DNA of 64,000 nt from Variovorax sp. Sphag1AA (lineage in GTDB: Bacteria > Pseudomonadota > Gammaproteobacteria > Burkholderiales > Burkholderiaceae_C), in the NCBI RefSeq assembly GCF_014192575.1, contig NZ_JACHYC010000002.1, positions 186,001-250,000 of the forward strand, read 5' to 3'. The stretch's first letter is position 1. Each line of letters opens with the position of its first letter. Below are positions 44,801 to 52,867 of this stretch, in pieces. The position numbers were made by a program, and so were the translations under genes. The notes under the pieces are model-generated. The model ran no database searches. It worked only from the letters and a program-made list of their open reading frames with translations, and was not told the origin of the DNA.

Positions 44801-47800
44801 AGGCGCGCGGCATCTTCGAGGCGCATGACGCCGGCCAGCACCGCAGCGGCGAATTCGCCGACGCTGTGGCCGACCATCGCGGCGGGCTGCACCCCAAGCG
44901 CCATGAGCTGGCGTGCCAATGAATATTCGAGCGCGAAAGTCGCAGGCTGCGTGACCGACGTGGGCGCGAGCGCCGAAGCGTCGTCCGAGAACATGCGCTC
45001 GCGCAGATCGAAGCCGAGCACACCGTCGAAGGCGCGCAGGCAATCGTCGAAAGCGGCGCGGAAGACGGCATCGTTCTCGTACAGCGTGCGGCCCATGCCG
45101 GCGTATTGCGCGCCCTGGCCCGGGAACGCGAACACCGGCTGCGGCACCCAGGCGTTGAGAGAAGCGCCTGCACGCGCGGGCGAATCGGCCGTGCGCAGCG
45201 CGGCAATGGCTTCATCGATCGAGCTGGCGACCACGCAGGCGCGGTGCGTGAAAGCCTTCCGGCCGACGCGGAGCGTGTGCGCGACATCGGCGAGCGACAC
45301 GTCGCGATGTGCATCGAGGTGATCTGCCAGTCGCGTCGCGGCAGCGGCCAGTGCGGCGGGCGAACGTGCCGAGAGCGTCAGGAGATGCGGCCCGGACATC
45401 GGATCGGACGGCTCGCGCACCGGTGCTTCCTCGATGACCACGTGCGCGTTGGTGCCGCCCACGCCGAAACTGCTGACGCCCGCCCGGCGCGGTGCCACTT
45501 CGCGCGGCCACGGCAGGAGCTGGCTGTTCACGCGGAACGGCGTCGCCTCGAAATCGATCGCCGGGTTCGGCGATTCGTAGTGCAGGCTGGCCGGGATCGC
45601 TTCGGTATGCAACGACAGGGCGGCCTTGATGAGCCCCGCCGCGCCGGCGGCCGTGACCATGTGGCCCACGTTGCTCTTGAGCGAGCCGATCGCGCAGAAG
45701 CCCTTGTCGGCCGTGTGCGCGGCAAAGGCGCGTGTGAGGCCTTCGACCTCGATCGGATCGCCCATCGGCGTCGCAGTGCCGTGGGTCTCGATGTACGAGA
45801 TGCTGCGCGCTTCGACGCCAGACGACGCGAGCGCGGCTTCGATCACAGCGGCCTGGCCGTCCACGCTCGGCGCGGTGAAGCTGGCCTTCGCGCCGCCGTC
45901 GTTGTTGACTGCCGCGCCGCGCAGCACGGCATAGATGGTGTCGCCGTCGGCGATCGCGTCGGAGAGCCGCTTGAGCAGTACCACTGCCGCGCCGTCGCTG
46001 AAGACGGTGCCCTTGGCCTTGGCATCGAAGCTGCGCGTGTGCCCGTCGGGCGAGAGCATCGAGCCCTCGTTGTAGAGATAGCCGCTGCGAGGCGGGCAGG
46101 TCACCGACGCGCCGCCCGCGAGCGCCATGCGGCATTGGCCGGTGCGCAGGGCATGGAAGGCCTGTGCGATCGCGACGAGCGATGTCGAGCACGCGGTATG
46201 CACGCTGACGGCCGGGCCGGTGAGGCTCAGCTTGTTCGCCACGCGGGTGGTGATGTAGTCCTTCTCGTTGGCCAGCATCACCTGGAACTCGCCGATCATC
46301 TCGACCAGGTCCGGACGCGTCGACACGTGCCGCTGGAAGTAGGTCGGGTTGTACATGCCGCCGTAGACGCCGACCGGGCCGGGCGCCTGGTCGGGCACGT
46401 AGCCGCCGCGTTCGAGGCATTCCCAGCAGATCTCGAGGAACACGCGATGCTGCGGGTCCATCAGCTCGGCTTCCTTCGGATTGATGCCGAAGAAGGCGGC
46501 GTCGAACTGTTCGATGTCGTCGATGACGCCGCGCGCACGCACGTAGAGCGGGTCCGCGCGAAGGGCAGCACTCACGCCGGCGTCGAGCGTCGCATCGTCG
46601 AAGAAGCTGATCGATTCGCGGCCGGCGAGGAGGTTGTCCCAGAACTGTTCGACATCCGCCGCACCGGGGAAGCGGCCGGCCATGGCGACCAGCGCGACGG
46701 GCTCCATCTCGGCGCCGATGCGGGACGCAGGCTTGGCGGCTTCACGCTTCGGCGAGACAGGCTCGTCGGCCTGCAGGCTTGCGGCGAGCGCGGCAGGCGT
46801 GGGCTGGCGGAAGAAGAGGTTGGTCGAAAGACGGCGTTCGCTTCCGCGCTGCAGGTCCTTCATCACCTTCAGCACCAGCAGCGAGTCGCCACCGAGGTCG
46901 AAGAAGTTGTCGTTGCGGCCGACCTGGTCGATGCCGAGTGCACGCGCGAAGGCCGCGCACACCGTGCGTTCGGCGTCGGTGCGCGCTTCTTCGAAGGCCT
47001 GTGCGAGATCAGGCCGCTGGCGCGGCGGCTCGGGCAGTGCGCGGCGGTCGAGCTTGCCGTTGGTCGTCACCGGCAGTTGGGGGAGCCACACCTGCGCCGA
47101 AGGCAGCATCGCCTCGGGCAGATGGTCGGCAAGGTGATGGCGCAACGTGGTCCACGGCACTTCGGCTGCGCGCGCGACGAGGTACGCCACGAGGCTCAAC
47201 CGGCCCGAGGCGTCCTTGCGCGCGACGACGGCGCAGGACTTGACGCCCGGGTGCGTGAGCAGCGCCGCCTCGACTTCGCCGGTCTCGATGCGATGGCCGC
47301 GGATCTTGACCTGGCCGTCCACGCGGCCGATGTATTCGATGGTGCCGTCGGGCAGCCAGCGCACCTGGTCGCCGGTTCGATAGAGACGATCGCCGGGGCC
47401 ACCGTACGGGTCGGCGACGAAGCGCTCGGCGGTCAGGTCGGGGCGCTGCAGGTAGCCACGCGCCAGTCCGCGTCCGCCGATGCACAGCTCGCCGACGAGG
47501 CCGGCGGGCAGCATTGCCATCGTCGGGCTCAGGACACGGAGCGTGGTGTCGTTGATCGGGCGGCCGATCGGCACCGAGCGCGCATCGGCCGGCAGGTCGC
47601 GCGGAATGCGGTGCGTGGCCGAGAAGGTCGTGCACTCGGTCGGGCCGTAGCCGTTGATGAGCGTCGTCTCTGGCAGCGCAGCCATCGCGCGGCGGATATG
47701 CGACACCGACAGCGCTTCGCCGCCCGCCAGCAACTGGCGCAGGCCCTTGAGCTGAAGCGGGTCGTCGTCGACCACCGCGTTGAAGAGGGCGGCGGTAAGC

Positions 47801-49041
47801 CATGCGGTGCGCACGGAATGTCGCTCGATGGCGCGCGCGAGTCCGGCGCCCGTCGGCACCTGCTCGTCGAGGACCACACAGATGCCGCCATTGAGCAGCG
47901 GGCCCCAGATTTCCAGCGTCGAGGCATCGAAGCCCAGCGGTGCCGCATGGAGCATCGCCTCGCCGGCCGGCAGGTCCACGTAATGCGCGTCGGTCACCAG
48001 CCGCAGGATCGACCGGTGGCAGATCTCGATGCCCTTGGGCGTACCGGTCGATCCCGAGGTGTACATCACGTAGGCGACCGATTCGCCATCGGCTTCGGCG
48101 GGTGCGAAAGGCGGGAGCGCGGTTTCCTCGGCCGCGCGCCCGTCATCGATTGAAAGCACCGGCCGCTCGCTGGGAACGAGCTGCCGGTGCGCGGCCTGGG
48201 TAACGACGAGACCGACGTCGGCGTGTGACAGCATGAACGCGATGCGCTCGGCGGGGAAGTCGGGCTGTACTGGCACATAGGCCGCGCCCGTTTTGAGGAT
48301 GCCGAGCAGGGTGACGACGGCGGCGCTGGAGCGGTCGAGCATCACGCCCACCGCATGGCCAGCGCGAACGCCGCGCGATTGCAGCCGGCGCGCCATCACT
48401 TCGGCACGGCGCGCGACTTCGTTGTAGCTCAGGGGGCCGTCTTCGCCGACCAACGCCACGGCCTCTCCGCGCGCGGCGACCTGGCGGTCGAACATCGCGT
48501 GGACCGTCAGCGAGCGGTCATAGGGCGTGGGCGGGACGTTCCATGCGTCCGACTGGCGCTGGCGGTCTTCGGCGGTCAGGGTGCGGATGTCGCGCAGGTT
48601 GGCACCGGGGCGATCGAGAAGATCCGACGCGGTGTCGGCGATGGCGGTCAAGACCGTTGCTGCGAGGTTCGCGTCGAGCAAGGCGGCGGGGCCGCGCAGG
48701 CTCAGCACCGAGGTCGCTGGCGAGAAGGTCAGGTGGAACGCGTCGCCTTCACCGGCTGTGCTCTGGGTTTGGGCGAGCCAGTCGTTCGCGGTCGCGTCAG
48801 CTGGAATCGCGGTGCCGAGCCAGCGCGCCTGCAGCAGCGCCCATGCGGCCGCAAACAAGGTATCTGTGGAGAGCGTCGATTCGGATGCCTTGGCGGCCCA
48901 GCGCGCCGCGAGGTCCGCAACCTGCAGGTCGTATGTGGCCGGTTCCGGGGAAGATGCCGCGCCAGTGCGGGCCACGAAGAGATCCACTAGCGAAAGCGTT
49001 GCAGCCTCAACAGGGGAACTGGGTACAGGTGGTTGTTCCAT
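41806..49041 (-). CDS. Hybrid NRPS-PKS with C-terminal aminotransferase (A-T-KS-AT-ACP-AMT)
   Basis: A 2411-residue hybrid. Residues 1-165 resemble only the C-terminal part of a condensation domain. Then: adenylation (YTSGSTGTPKGI near 327), carrier (GGDSL near 717), ketosynthase (TACSTS, Cys near 951, with ETHGTA and KSNVGH), acyltransferase (GHSVGE near 1391, HAFH near 1489, the malonyl-CoA signature), acyl carrier (GLDSL near 1724), an Ala/Pro/Gln linker, and a class III aminotransferase (LIFDEVITGFR, PLP Lys in TYGKVLGGG near 2197). The pocket reads D-A-L-W-L-G-G-T-F-K, eight of ten equal to the Val code DAFWIGGTFK. There is no ketoreductase. The aminotransferase would convert the beta-ketone to an amine, as in mycosubtilin-type systems. 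Confidence 0.93.
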   Translation of the reverse strand: MEQPPVPSSPVEAATLSLVDLFVARTGAASSPEPATYDLQVADLAARWAAKASESTLSTDTLFAAAWALLQARWLGTAIPADATANDWLAQTQSTAGEGDAFHLTFSPATSVLSLRGPAALLDANLAATVLTAIADTASDLLDRPGANLRDIRTLTAEDRQRQSDAWNVPPTPYDRSLTVHAMFDRQVAARGEAVALVGEDGPLSYNEVARRAEVMARRLQSRGVRAGHAVGVMLDRSSAAVVTLLGILKTGAAYVPVQPDFPAERIAFMLSHADVGLVVTQAAHRQLVPSERPVLSIDDGRAAEETALPPFAPAEADGESVAYVMYTSGSTGTPKGIEICHRSILRLVTDAHYVDLPAGEAMLHAAPLGFDASTLEIWGPLLNGGICVVLDEQVPTGAGLARAIERHSVRTAWLTAALFNAVVDDDPLQLKGLRQLLAGGEALSVSHIRRAMAALPETTLINGYGPTECTTFSATHRIPRDLPADARSVPIGRPINDTTLRVLSPTMAMLPAGLVGELCIGGRGLARGYLQRPDLTAERFVADPYGGPGDRLYRTGDQVRWLPDGTIEYIGRVDGQVKIRGHRIETGEVEAALLTHPGVKSCAVVARKDASGRLSLVAYLVARAAEVPWTTLRHHLADHLPEAMLPSAQVWLPQLPVTTNGKLDRRALPEPPRQRPDLAQAFEEARTDAERTVCAAFARALGIDQVGRNDNFFDLGGDSLLVLKVMKDLQRGSERRLSTNLFFRQPTPAALAASLQADEPVSPKREAAKPASRIGAEMEPVALVAMAGRFPGAADVEQFWDNLLAGRESISFFDDATLDAGVSAALRADPLYVRARGVIDDIEQFDAAFFGINPKEAELMDPQHRVFLEICWECLERGGYVPDQAPGPVGVYGGMYNPTYFQRHVSTRPDLVEMIGEFQVMLANEKDYITTRVANKLSLTGPAVSVHTACSTSLVAIAQAFHALRTGQCRMALAGGASVTCPPRSGYLYNEGSMLSPDGHTRSFDAKAKGTVFSDGAAVVLLKRLSDAIADGDTIYAVLRGAAVNNDGGAKASFTAPSVDGQAAVIEAALASSGVEARSISYIETHGTATPMGDPIEVEGLTRAFAAHTADKGFCAIGSLKSNVGHMVTAAGAAGLIKAALSLHTEAIPASLHYESPNPAIDFEATPFRVNSQLLPWPREVAPRRAGVSSFGVGGTNAHVVIEEAPVREPSDPMSGPHLLTLSARSPAALAAAATRLADHLDAHRDVSLADVAHTLRVGRKAFTHRACVVASSIDEAIAALRTADSPARAGASLNAWVPQPVFAFPGQGAQYAGMGRTLYENDAVFRAAFDDCLRAFDGVLGFDLRERMFSDDASALAPTSVTQPATFALEYSLARQLMALGVQPAAMVGHSVGEFAAAVLAGVMRLEDAARLVARRGALMQALPAGTMLSVRMPAADLVPLLPEGISLAADNGPNVCVAAGPSDAIENLRVALEAKGIVAKALQTSHAFHSAMMEPAVEPFEALVRETKLSQPTLPIYSTLTGRLLTEEEATDPHYWARHLRETVRFSPAVREVLAQLAHPLFIEIGPRNTLATLVRQHATKAVPAPAVSLLLDQPQGENAAWRLAAGRLWAQGIELDLNALDTRARKHRVRLPTYPFERKRFWVDIAAAPAATVAPVVASVASAPLLSNSLPELTMTVAATSAPPARRASLVTRLRELFENLSGVDMAGVDGSAPFVEIGLDSLTLTQAALQVKKTFKVNLTFRQLMESYRSFDALAEFLDATLPAEPAAAAPATPVAAPAATITAVAPQAAAPVITPVQQVMPAMQPMALPAGAGTLVQQLIAQQMQLMQQQLALLSAAPSMPASPALPAPVVEQPTSKASVAATASNSQPAQAAQPAAAASATDAEAPASEVKYDVKKAFGAIARIHTQAKEPTERQKARLAAFMRRYTERTKKSKEFTAQNRPHMADPRVVNGFRPATKEITYQIVIDRSKGSRLWDIDGNEYVDTLNGFGMNLFGWTPDFINEAVHKQLDQGYEIGPQHPLAAEVTKLLCELTGFDRAGLCNTGSEAVMAALRIARTVTGRNTVVLFTGSYHGTFDEVLVRAGRNAKGMSAAPGVLQTMFGEVRVLDYGTPESLEFIRANAEDLAAVLVEPVQSRRPDFQPREFLRELRAITEKSETCLIFDEVITGFRSDLGGAQAIFGVRADLATYGKVLGGGFPVGVIAGKRTYMDALDGGAWQYGDDSVPTVGVTYFAGTFVRHPLALAASKAALEHLKQDNNKLQTQLNLHTAAMADELTAFCREVGAPLEIRYFSSLWRVTWLEDHPLQDLLFAMMRSRGVHILDNFPCFMTTAHSQQDIATIKSAFKESIAEMQEAELLPRRAVVQSTFDASHPPVPNARLGRDKDGQPAWFVPDPNAQGKFTKFQA

Positions 49042-49422
49042 GGACTGATAACTCCGCTGACGAGTGGCTGTGAACCTTCTGGTAACCCCTGGTTTGTTTC
49101 AGGATCGGCGCGCGGTTTGGCAACACATGTATCCGTTACGAACAGTAATCACAAAGCGTTCACTTTCCCGACTGGCTCGATATTGCCCTCTCAAAGACCT
49201 TTGTGCCACCCTCCGAAAGCCATGCTGAGCAGCCTATGCCGTTTTGGGGGGCTGCAACATTCGAAGCAATTCGTTGCTTTTGTCGTGTTGACAAAAGTTT
49301 CACACGGTCACGATTGTGCCAACGTTTACCAGAAATGAGTACGAAAAGCTGACGTCGGTCGTCAGATCCGACGAAAAGTGCATAGGAAAGTACTGTTTTT
49401 GCGACTCGACGGTCGCGGCGCC
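49042..49422. promoter_or_regulatory. 381-bp regulatory region of the NRPS/PKS operon
   Basis: This stretch is richer in A and T than its surroundings and has no gene. A plausible ribosome-binding site (GGAG) lies ten bases before the synthase ATG. It contains a perfect 21-bp inverted repeat at 49277-49297, a weaker one at 49349-49365 (CTGACG-N5-CGTCAG), and ATTAC-N5-GTAAC-like half sites near 49135-49149. I could not identify a convincing sigma-70 promoter. Confidence 0.5.
49277..49297. promoter_or_regulatory. Perfect inverted repeat CTTTTGTC-N5-GACAAAAG
   Basis: The eight-base arms are fully complementary and separated by GTGTT, a typical dimeric-regulator operator geometry. It is centred about 245 bp upstream of the NRPS/PKS start. 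Its right arm overlaps a 13-base string that recurs at 57127-57139. Confidence 0.6.
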
Positions 49423-50061
49423 TCAGACGGTGGTTTCGTCGAGCACGTCGTCGCTGAGATGCCGGATGTCCGCCCAGCCGACGAGCGTGAAGCCCTGGGG
49501 GGTCCAGAGCAGGCGGTTGATGGCCGCATTGCCCAGTTCCCAGGTGCGCGGGGCCTGCAGGCCCTGACCGGTCGCGGCGCGGTAAAGCACGTCCATCACA
49601 CCGCCGTGGGCCACCATCACGACCAGTTCACCGGGGTGCTGGGCTGCCAGCCGGGCCGCCGTGCTCGTGATCCGCTCGCGGAATGTGAGCAATGACTCTC
49701 CGCCTTCCGGCGTGAATTCGGGATCGCGCGTGCGCCAGAGGCGCGCCTGGTCCGGCAGCACCGCATCGATGTCCGCGAAGGTCCGGCCTTCGAAGTGCCC
49801 GAAAGCCCGTTCGCGCAGGCCGGTGTCGGTGGTTACTTCGATCTGGCGCAGGTCCGCGATCTCCCTGGCGGTCTGCCACGCACGGGCGAGGTCGCTGGCA
49901 TAGATCGCCGCGATGGGTTCCTCGACCAACGCCTTGGCGACCCGGCGCGCCTGCCAGAGGCCGGTGTCGTTCAGTTCGATGTCGAGCTGTCCCTGGATGC
50001 GGGTATCGACGTTCCAAGCGGTTTCGCCGTGGCGGACTGCAATGACGCGGGTGGACTCCAT
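49423..50061 (-). CDS. Histidine phosphatase family protein (phosphoglycerate-mutase-like)
   Basis: A 212-residue member of the RHG superfamily: VIAVRHGETAWNVDTRIQGQLD at the N terminus (catalytic His in RHG), RERAFGHFEGRTF in the middle and VMVAHGGVMDVLYR at the end (second His). It was probably named for cofactor-dependent phosphoglycerate mutase (gpmB-like), but many relatives are phosphatases of other substrates, such as alpha-ribazole phosphate. Context gives no hint. It lies on the same strand as, and downstream of, the DUF4136 lipoprotein gene. Confidence 0.9.
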   Translation of the reverse strand: MESTRVIAVRHGETAWNVDTRIQGQLDIELNDTGLWQARRVAKALVEEPIAAIYASDLARAWQTAREIADLRQIEVTTDTGLRERAFGHFEGRTFADIDAVLPDQARLWRTRDPEFTPEGGESLLTFRERITSTAARLAAQHPGELVVMVAHGGVMDVLYRAATGQGLQAPRTWELGNAAINRLLWTPQGFTLVGWADIRHLSDDVLDETTV

Positions 50062-50110
50062 CGGCGAAATTCTAGGGGGAACCCCTAGGCCGCCGCTGTC
50101 GGAGGGGGGC

Positions 50111-50749
50111 TCAATTGCGGGCGGTCGGGACTTCCAGGTTCACCCGCCGTTCGCCCTTGGGGGGATTCGGGAAGCCCTGGAGCGCCGCCTGGAACATCAC
50201 CGGCAGGATCGCGCCGCTGTCGTTGTACGGCCCGTCGTTGCGCGCCCTTGTCTCGTAGACCACCCGGTTGGAAGGCAACTCGCGCAGCACGATGCTGACT
50301 TCCCGCGAATACCAGGGGTTGTAGGCCGGCGGTGGTCCCCACCAGCCCGGCCCGTACCAGCCGCGGCCGTAGCCCCATGCGCCTCGGTAGGGCCCCCACG
50401 GCCCCGGGCCACCCCAGGGACCGGGACCGTACCAGGGGCTGCCGAACCACGGATCGACCCACGACGAGAGCTCTGACGTCACGCGCGCGCCGATCTGCGC
50501 GGTGTAGTGCGGCGAGGCATCGTCGCGGCGCAGGCCGACGCCCTCGAGCGCCGGGCCGGCCATCGCTTCGAGCTGGAGCTGCGCAGCCTCGTCATATTGC
50601 TGGGAGGGCAGGCGTTCGAAGCGATAGGTTGCTTCGGCCGGTACGGTGCCGATCTCGGAGAAGGTCCGCACGTCGCTGTCGACCACCCAGCGCGTCGCGC
50701 AACCCGTGAGGCTCACGGTGAAGAGGAGGGCAGCCAGCAGCGATTTCAT
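50111..50749 (-). CDS. DUF4136 lipoprotein
   Basis: A 212-residue lipoprotein: signal peptide MKSLLAALLFTVSLTGC (lipobox LTGC, Cys 17) and then the DUF4136 pattern RTFSEIGTVPAEATYRFERLPSQQ. A tract of Gly, Pro, Trp and Tyr (about 105-145, WYGPGPWGGPGPWGPYRGAWG in part) interrupts the domain and is probably disordered. The C-terminal part (REVSIVLRELPSNRVVYETRA) fits the family. Function unknown; localisation is the cell envelope. It starts five bases after the ttcA stop on the same strand. Confidence 0.88.
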   Translation of the reverse strand: MKSLLAALLFTVSLTGCATRWVVDSDVRTFSEIGTVPAEATYRFERLPSQQYDEAAQLQLEAMAGPALEGVGLRRDDASPHYTAQIGARVTSELSSWVDPWFGSPWYGPGPWGGPGPWGPYRGAWGYGRGWYGPGWWGPPPAYNPWYSREVSIVLRELPSNRVVYETRARNDGPYNDSGAILPVMFQAALQGFPNPPKGERRVNLEVPTARN

Positions 50750-50754
50750 TGGGA

Positions 50755-51666
50755 TCAGATCTGCACGATGCTGAGCGGCGACGCGGCCACCGGGAACTCG
50801 GGCGCGTCGAATGCCTTGTCGCCATCGTCGTCAGCCACGCCCGTCGCTTTCAGATCCTTGAAGTCGTACAGCGTTCCGTCGTGCAGATGCGAGGGAACCA
50901 CGTTCTGGAGCGCGTTGAACATGTTCTCGATGCGGCCCGGATGCTTGCGCTCCCATTCGCGCAGCATCTCGCCGACCTGCTTGCGCTGGAGGTTCTCCTG
51001 GCTGCCGCAGAGCGTGCACGGGATGATCGGGAACTGCCGGTGCTGCGCCCAACGCACGAGGTCCTTTTCAGGCACGTAGGCCAGGGGGCGGATCACCACG
51101 TGCTTGCCGTCGTCGCTCACCAGCTTGGGCGGCATCGACTTGAGCTTGCCGCCGAAGAACATGTTGAGGAAGAAGGTCTGCAGCATGTCGTCGCGGTGAT
51201 GGCCCAGCGCCACCTTGGTCGCGCCGAGTTCGTCCGCCACGCGGTAGAGGATGCCGCGGCGCAACCGGCTGCAAAGGCCGCAGGTGGTCTTGCCTTCGGG
51301 GATCACGCGCTTGACGATCGAGTAGGTGTCCTGCTCCTCGATGTGGAATGGGATGCCGAGCGCCTTCAGGTAGGTCGGCAGCACCTCTTCAGGGAAGCCG
51401 GGCTGCTTCTGGTCGAGATTGACCGCGACGATGTCGAAGTGGATCGGCGCACGGGCACGCAGCTTGAGCAGGATGTCCAGCATCCCGTAGCTGTCCTTGC
51501 CGCCCGAGAGGCACACCATGACCTTGTCGCCCGCCTCGATCATGTTGTAGTCGAAGATCGCGCGGCCCACTTCGCGGCACAGGCGCTTCTCGAGCTTGTG
51601 CGTCTCGCGTTCGATCTTCAGGCTGTTGGTGGACGAAGGCTGCTCGTCAATCCATACGGCACTCAT
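50755..51666 (-). CDS. ttcA: tRNA 2-thiocytidine biosynthesis protein
   Basis: An ATP-dependent enzyme that thiolates C32 of tRNA using a 4Fe-4S cluster. The 303-residue protein has the PP-loop motif [15 protein letters not shown] (near 52-66), the cluster cysteines [10 protein letters not shown] (near 136) and the third in IPCTLCGSQ. Its length is normal. It is sandwiched between folB and the DUF4136 gene on the same strand, with folB ending immediately before it. Confidence 0.95.
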   Translation of the reverse strand: MSAVWIDEQPSSTNSLKIERETHKLEKRLCREVGRAIFDYNMIEAGDKVMVCLSGGKDSYGMLDILLKLRARAPIHFDIVAVNLDQKQPGFPEEVLPTYLKALGIPFHIEEQDTYSIVKRVIPEGKTTCGLCSRLRRGILYRVADELGATKVALGHHRDDMLQTFFLNMFFGGKLKSMPPKLVSDDGKHVVIRPLAYVPEKDLVRWAQHRQFPIIPCTLCGSQENLQRKQVGEMLREWERKHPGRIENMFNALQNVVPSHLHDGTLYDFKDLKATGVADDDGDKAFDAPEFPVAASPLSIVQI

Positions 51667-52056
51667 TTACTTGCTCCTGAAAACTTCCACGCCCACTGCG
51701 TCGCAGTCGGGGTAGACGTCGGGTTTGGCGGTCGAGACGCGCGCGGCGTGCACCTTGGGGTGCGTCAGCACCTGCGTCAGGATGTCGTCGCACAGCGTTT
51801 CCTGCAAGTGGATGTGGCCCTTGCTCAGCCTCGTCGCGACGGTGCGGCGGATGAAGTCGTAGTCCACGACTTCGTCGAGGTCGTCCGCCTTGGGCGTCGA
51901 CTGGTCCAGCGGCACGTAGAGGTCGACGTTGATGATCACGCGCTGCTCGGCGCGCTTCTCGAATTCGTGCACGCCGATGTTGATCCACACCTCGTAGTTG
52001 CGCAGGAAGACGCGACGGCAGTTGGTCAGAAGGGGATCGATGGAAGAGTGGCTCAT
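51667..52056 (-). CDS. folB: Dihydroneopterin aldolase family protein
   Basis: A 129-residue tunnelling-fold protein that in this family splits dihydroneopterin in folate synthesis. Visible are FLRNYEVWINIGVHEFEKRAEQRVIINVDL (with the conserved GVHEFE), a VVDYDFIRRTVA segment and SKPDVYPDCDAVGVEVFR-like ending (KPDVYPDCDAVGVEVF). The ATG at 52056 overlaps the SDR stop (ATGA). Pairing with a pteridine-reductase-like gene supports a pterin role. Confidence 0.9.
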   Translation of the reverse strand: MSHSSIDPLLTNCRRVFLRNYEVWINIGVHEFEKRAEQRVIINVDLYVPLDQSTPKADDLDEVVDYDFIRRTVATRLSKGHIHLQETLCDDILTQVLTHPKVHAARVSTAKPDVYPDCDAVGVEVFRSK

Positions 52057-52850
52057 GGCGCGGATGCTTTCAGCAGGTCGTCGACGACGAACATGATGTC
52101 GCGCGGCAAGGGCACCAGGTGCTGCCCGTTGTCGACGCAGAGAGTTGTGCCGGTCACGCTTGGCGTGCTGGCGAGGAAGACGCAGCTGCGGGCCACGTCG
52201 GCCGGGTCGATCGGCCGTCGCAGCAGGTTCGCGTGCGAGGCCTTGGCGAAATTCGCCTCGTTCTGCGGCCCGCTCGGATAGAGGATGCCCGGCGCGACGC
52301 CGCAGATCCGCACCGCCGGCGCGAGCGCCTGCGCCTGCAGGGCCACGGCCCGCTCCAGCGCGAGCTTGGAGACCGTGTACGAGAAATAGTCGGGGTTGAG
52401 GTTGTAGACCTTCTGGTCGAGCACGTGGATCGCCGAGCGGTCGATGCCGTCGTCCGGCTGGCCGGTCTTGGCCAGCAACCGCGCGAACGACAACGGCGCC
52501 ACCAGGTTCACGCCGATCTGGCGCAGTGCCGCTTCGGCATCGAAATCGAGCGCGGTGTCGGGCTCGAAGGCCGAGGCGTTGTTGACGATGCACGCCAGCG
52601 GGCCATGGGCGGCGATTCGTGCGATCAGCGCACGCCGGCTGTCTTCGGTGCCGATGTCAGCTTCGACCGCAGTCGCGTCGTGCCCTTCGTCGCGCAGGCG
52701 CGCGCACAATGCGAGCGCCTGTTCGCGCGATGCGCGGTACTGGCACCACACCCGCCAGCCCGCGCGAGCGAAAGCCTCGCAGACCGCGGCGCCGAGCCTT
52801 TGGCCGCCGCCTGTCACGAGCACGCCCGGGCGTGGGGACGTTGGAGCCAT
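52053..52850 (-). CDS. SDR oxidoreductase, pteridine-reductase-like
   Basis: A 265-residue short-chain dehydrogenase: VLVTGGGQRLGAAVCEAFA (TGGGQRLG, the FolM/PTR1 form of TGxxxGxG) and the catalytic YTVSK with Tyr and Lys. The adjoining folB gene suggests it reduces dihydromonapterin or a related pterin, as FolM does; the exact substrate is inference. Its start codon is only 17 bp from that of the divergent methyltransferase gene. Confidence 0.87.
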   Translation of the reverse strand: MAPTSPRPGVLVTGGGQRLGAAVCEAFARAGWRVWCQYRASREQALALCARLRDEGHDATAVEADIGTEDSRRALIARIAAHGPLACIVNNASAFEPDTALDFDAEAALRQIGVNLVAPLSFARLLAKTGQPDDGIDRSAIHVLDQKVYNLNPDYFSYTVSKLALERAVALQAQALAPAVRICGVAPGILYPSGPQNEANFAKASHANLLRRPIDPADVARSCVFLASTPSVTGTTLCVDNGQHLVPLPRDIMFVVDDLLKASAP

Positions 52851-52867
52851 CCTGATAGATTTCCTGT

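Noticed and set aside
49349..49365. CTGACG-N5-CGTCAG inverted repeat
   Set aside because: Six-base arms in a 381-bp region are not significant alone; recorded only as part of the promoter region.
50072..50088. CTAGGGG-N3-CCCCTAG hairpin before the phosphatase gene
   Set aside because: Short arms, no T tract, and no link to other features; probably incidental.
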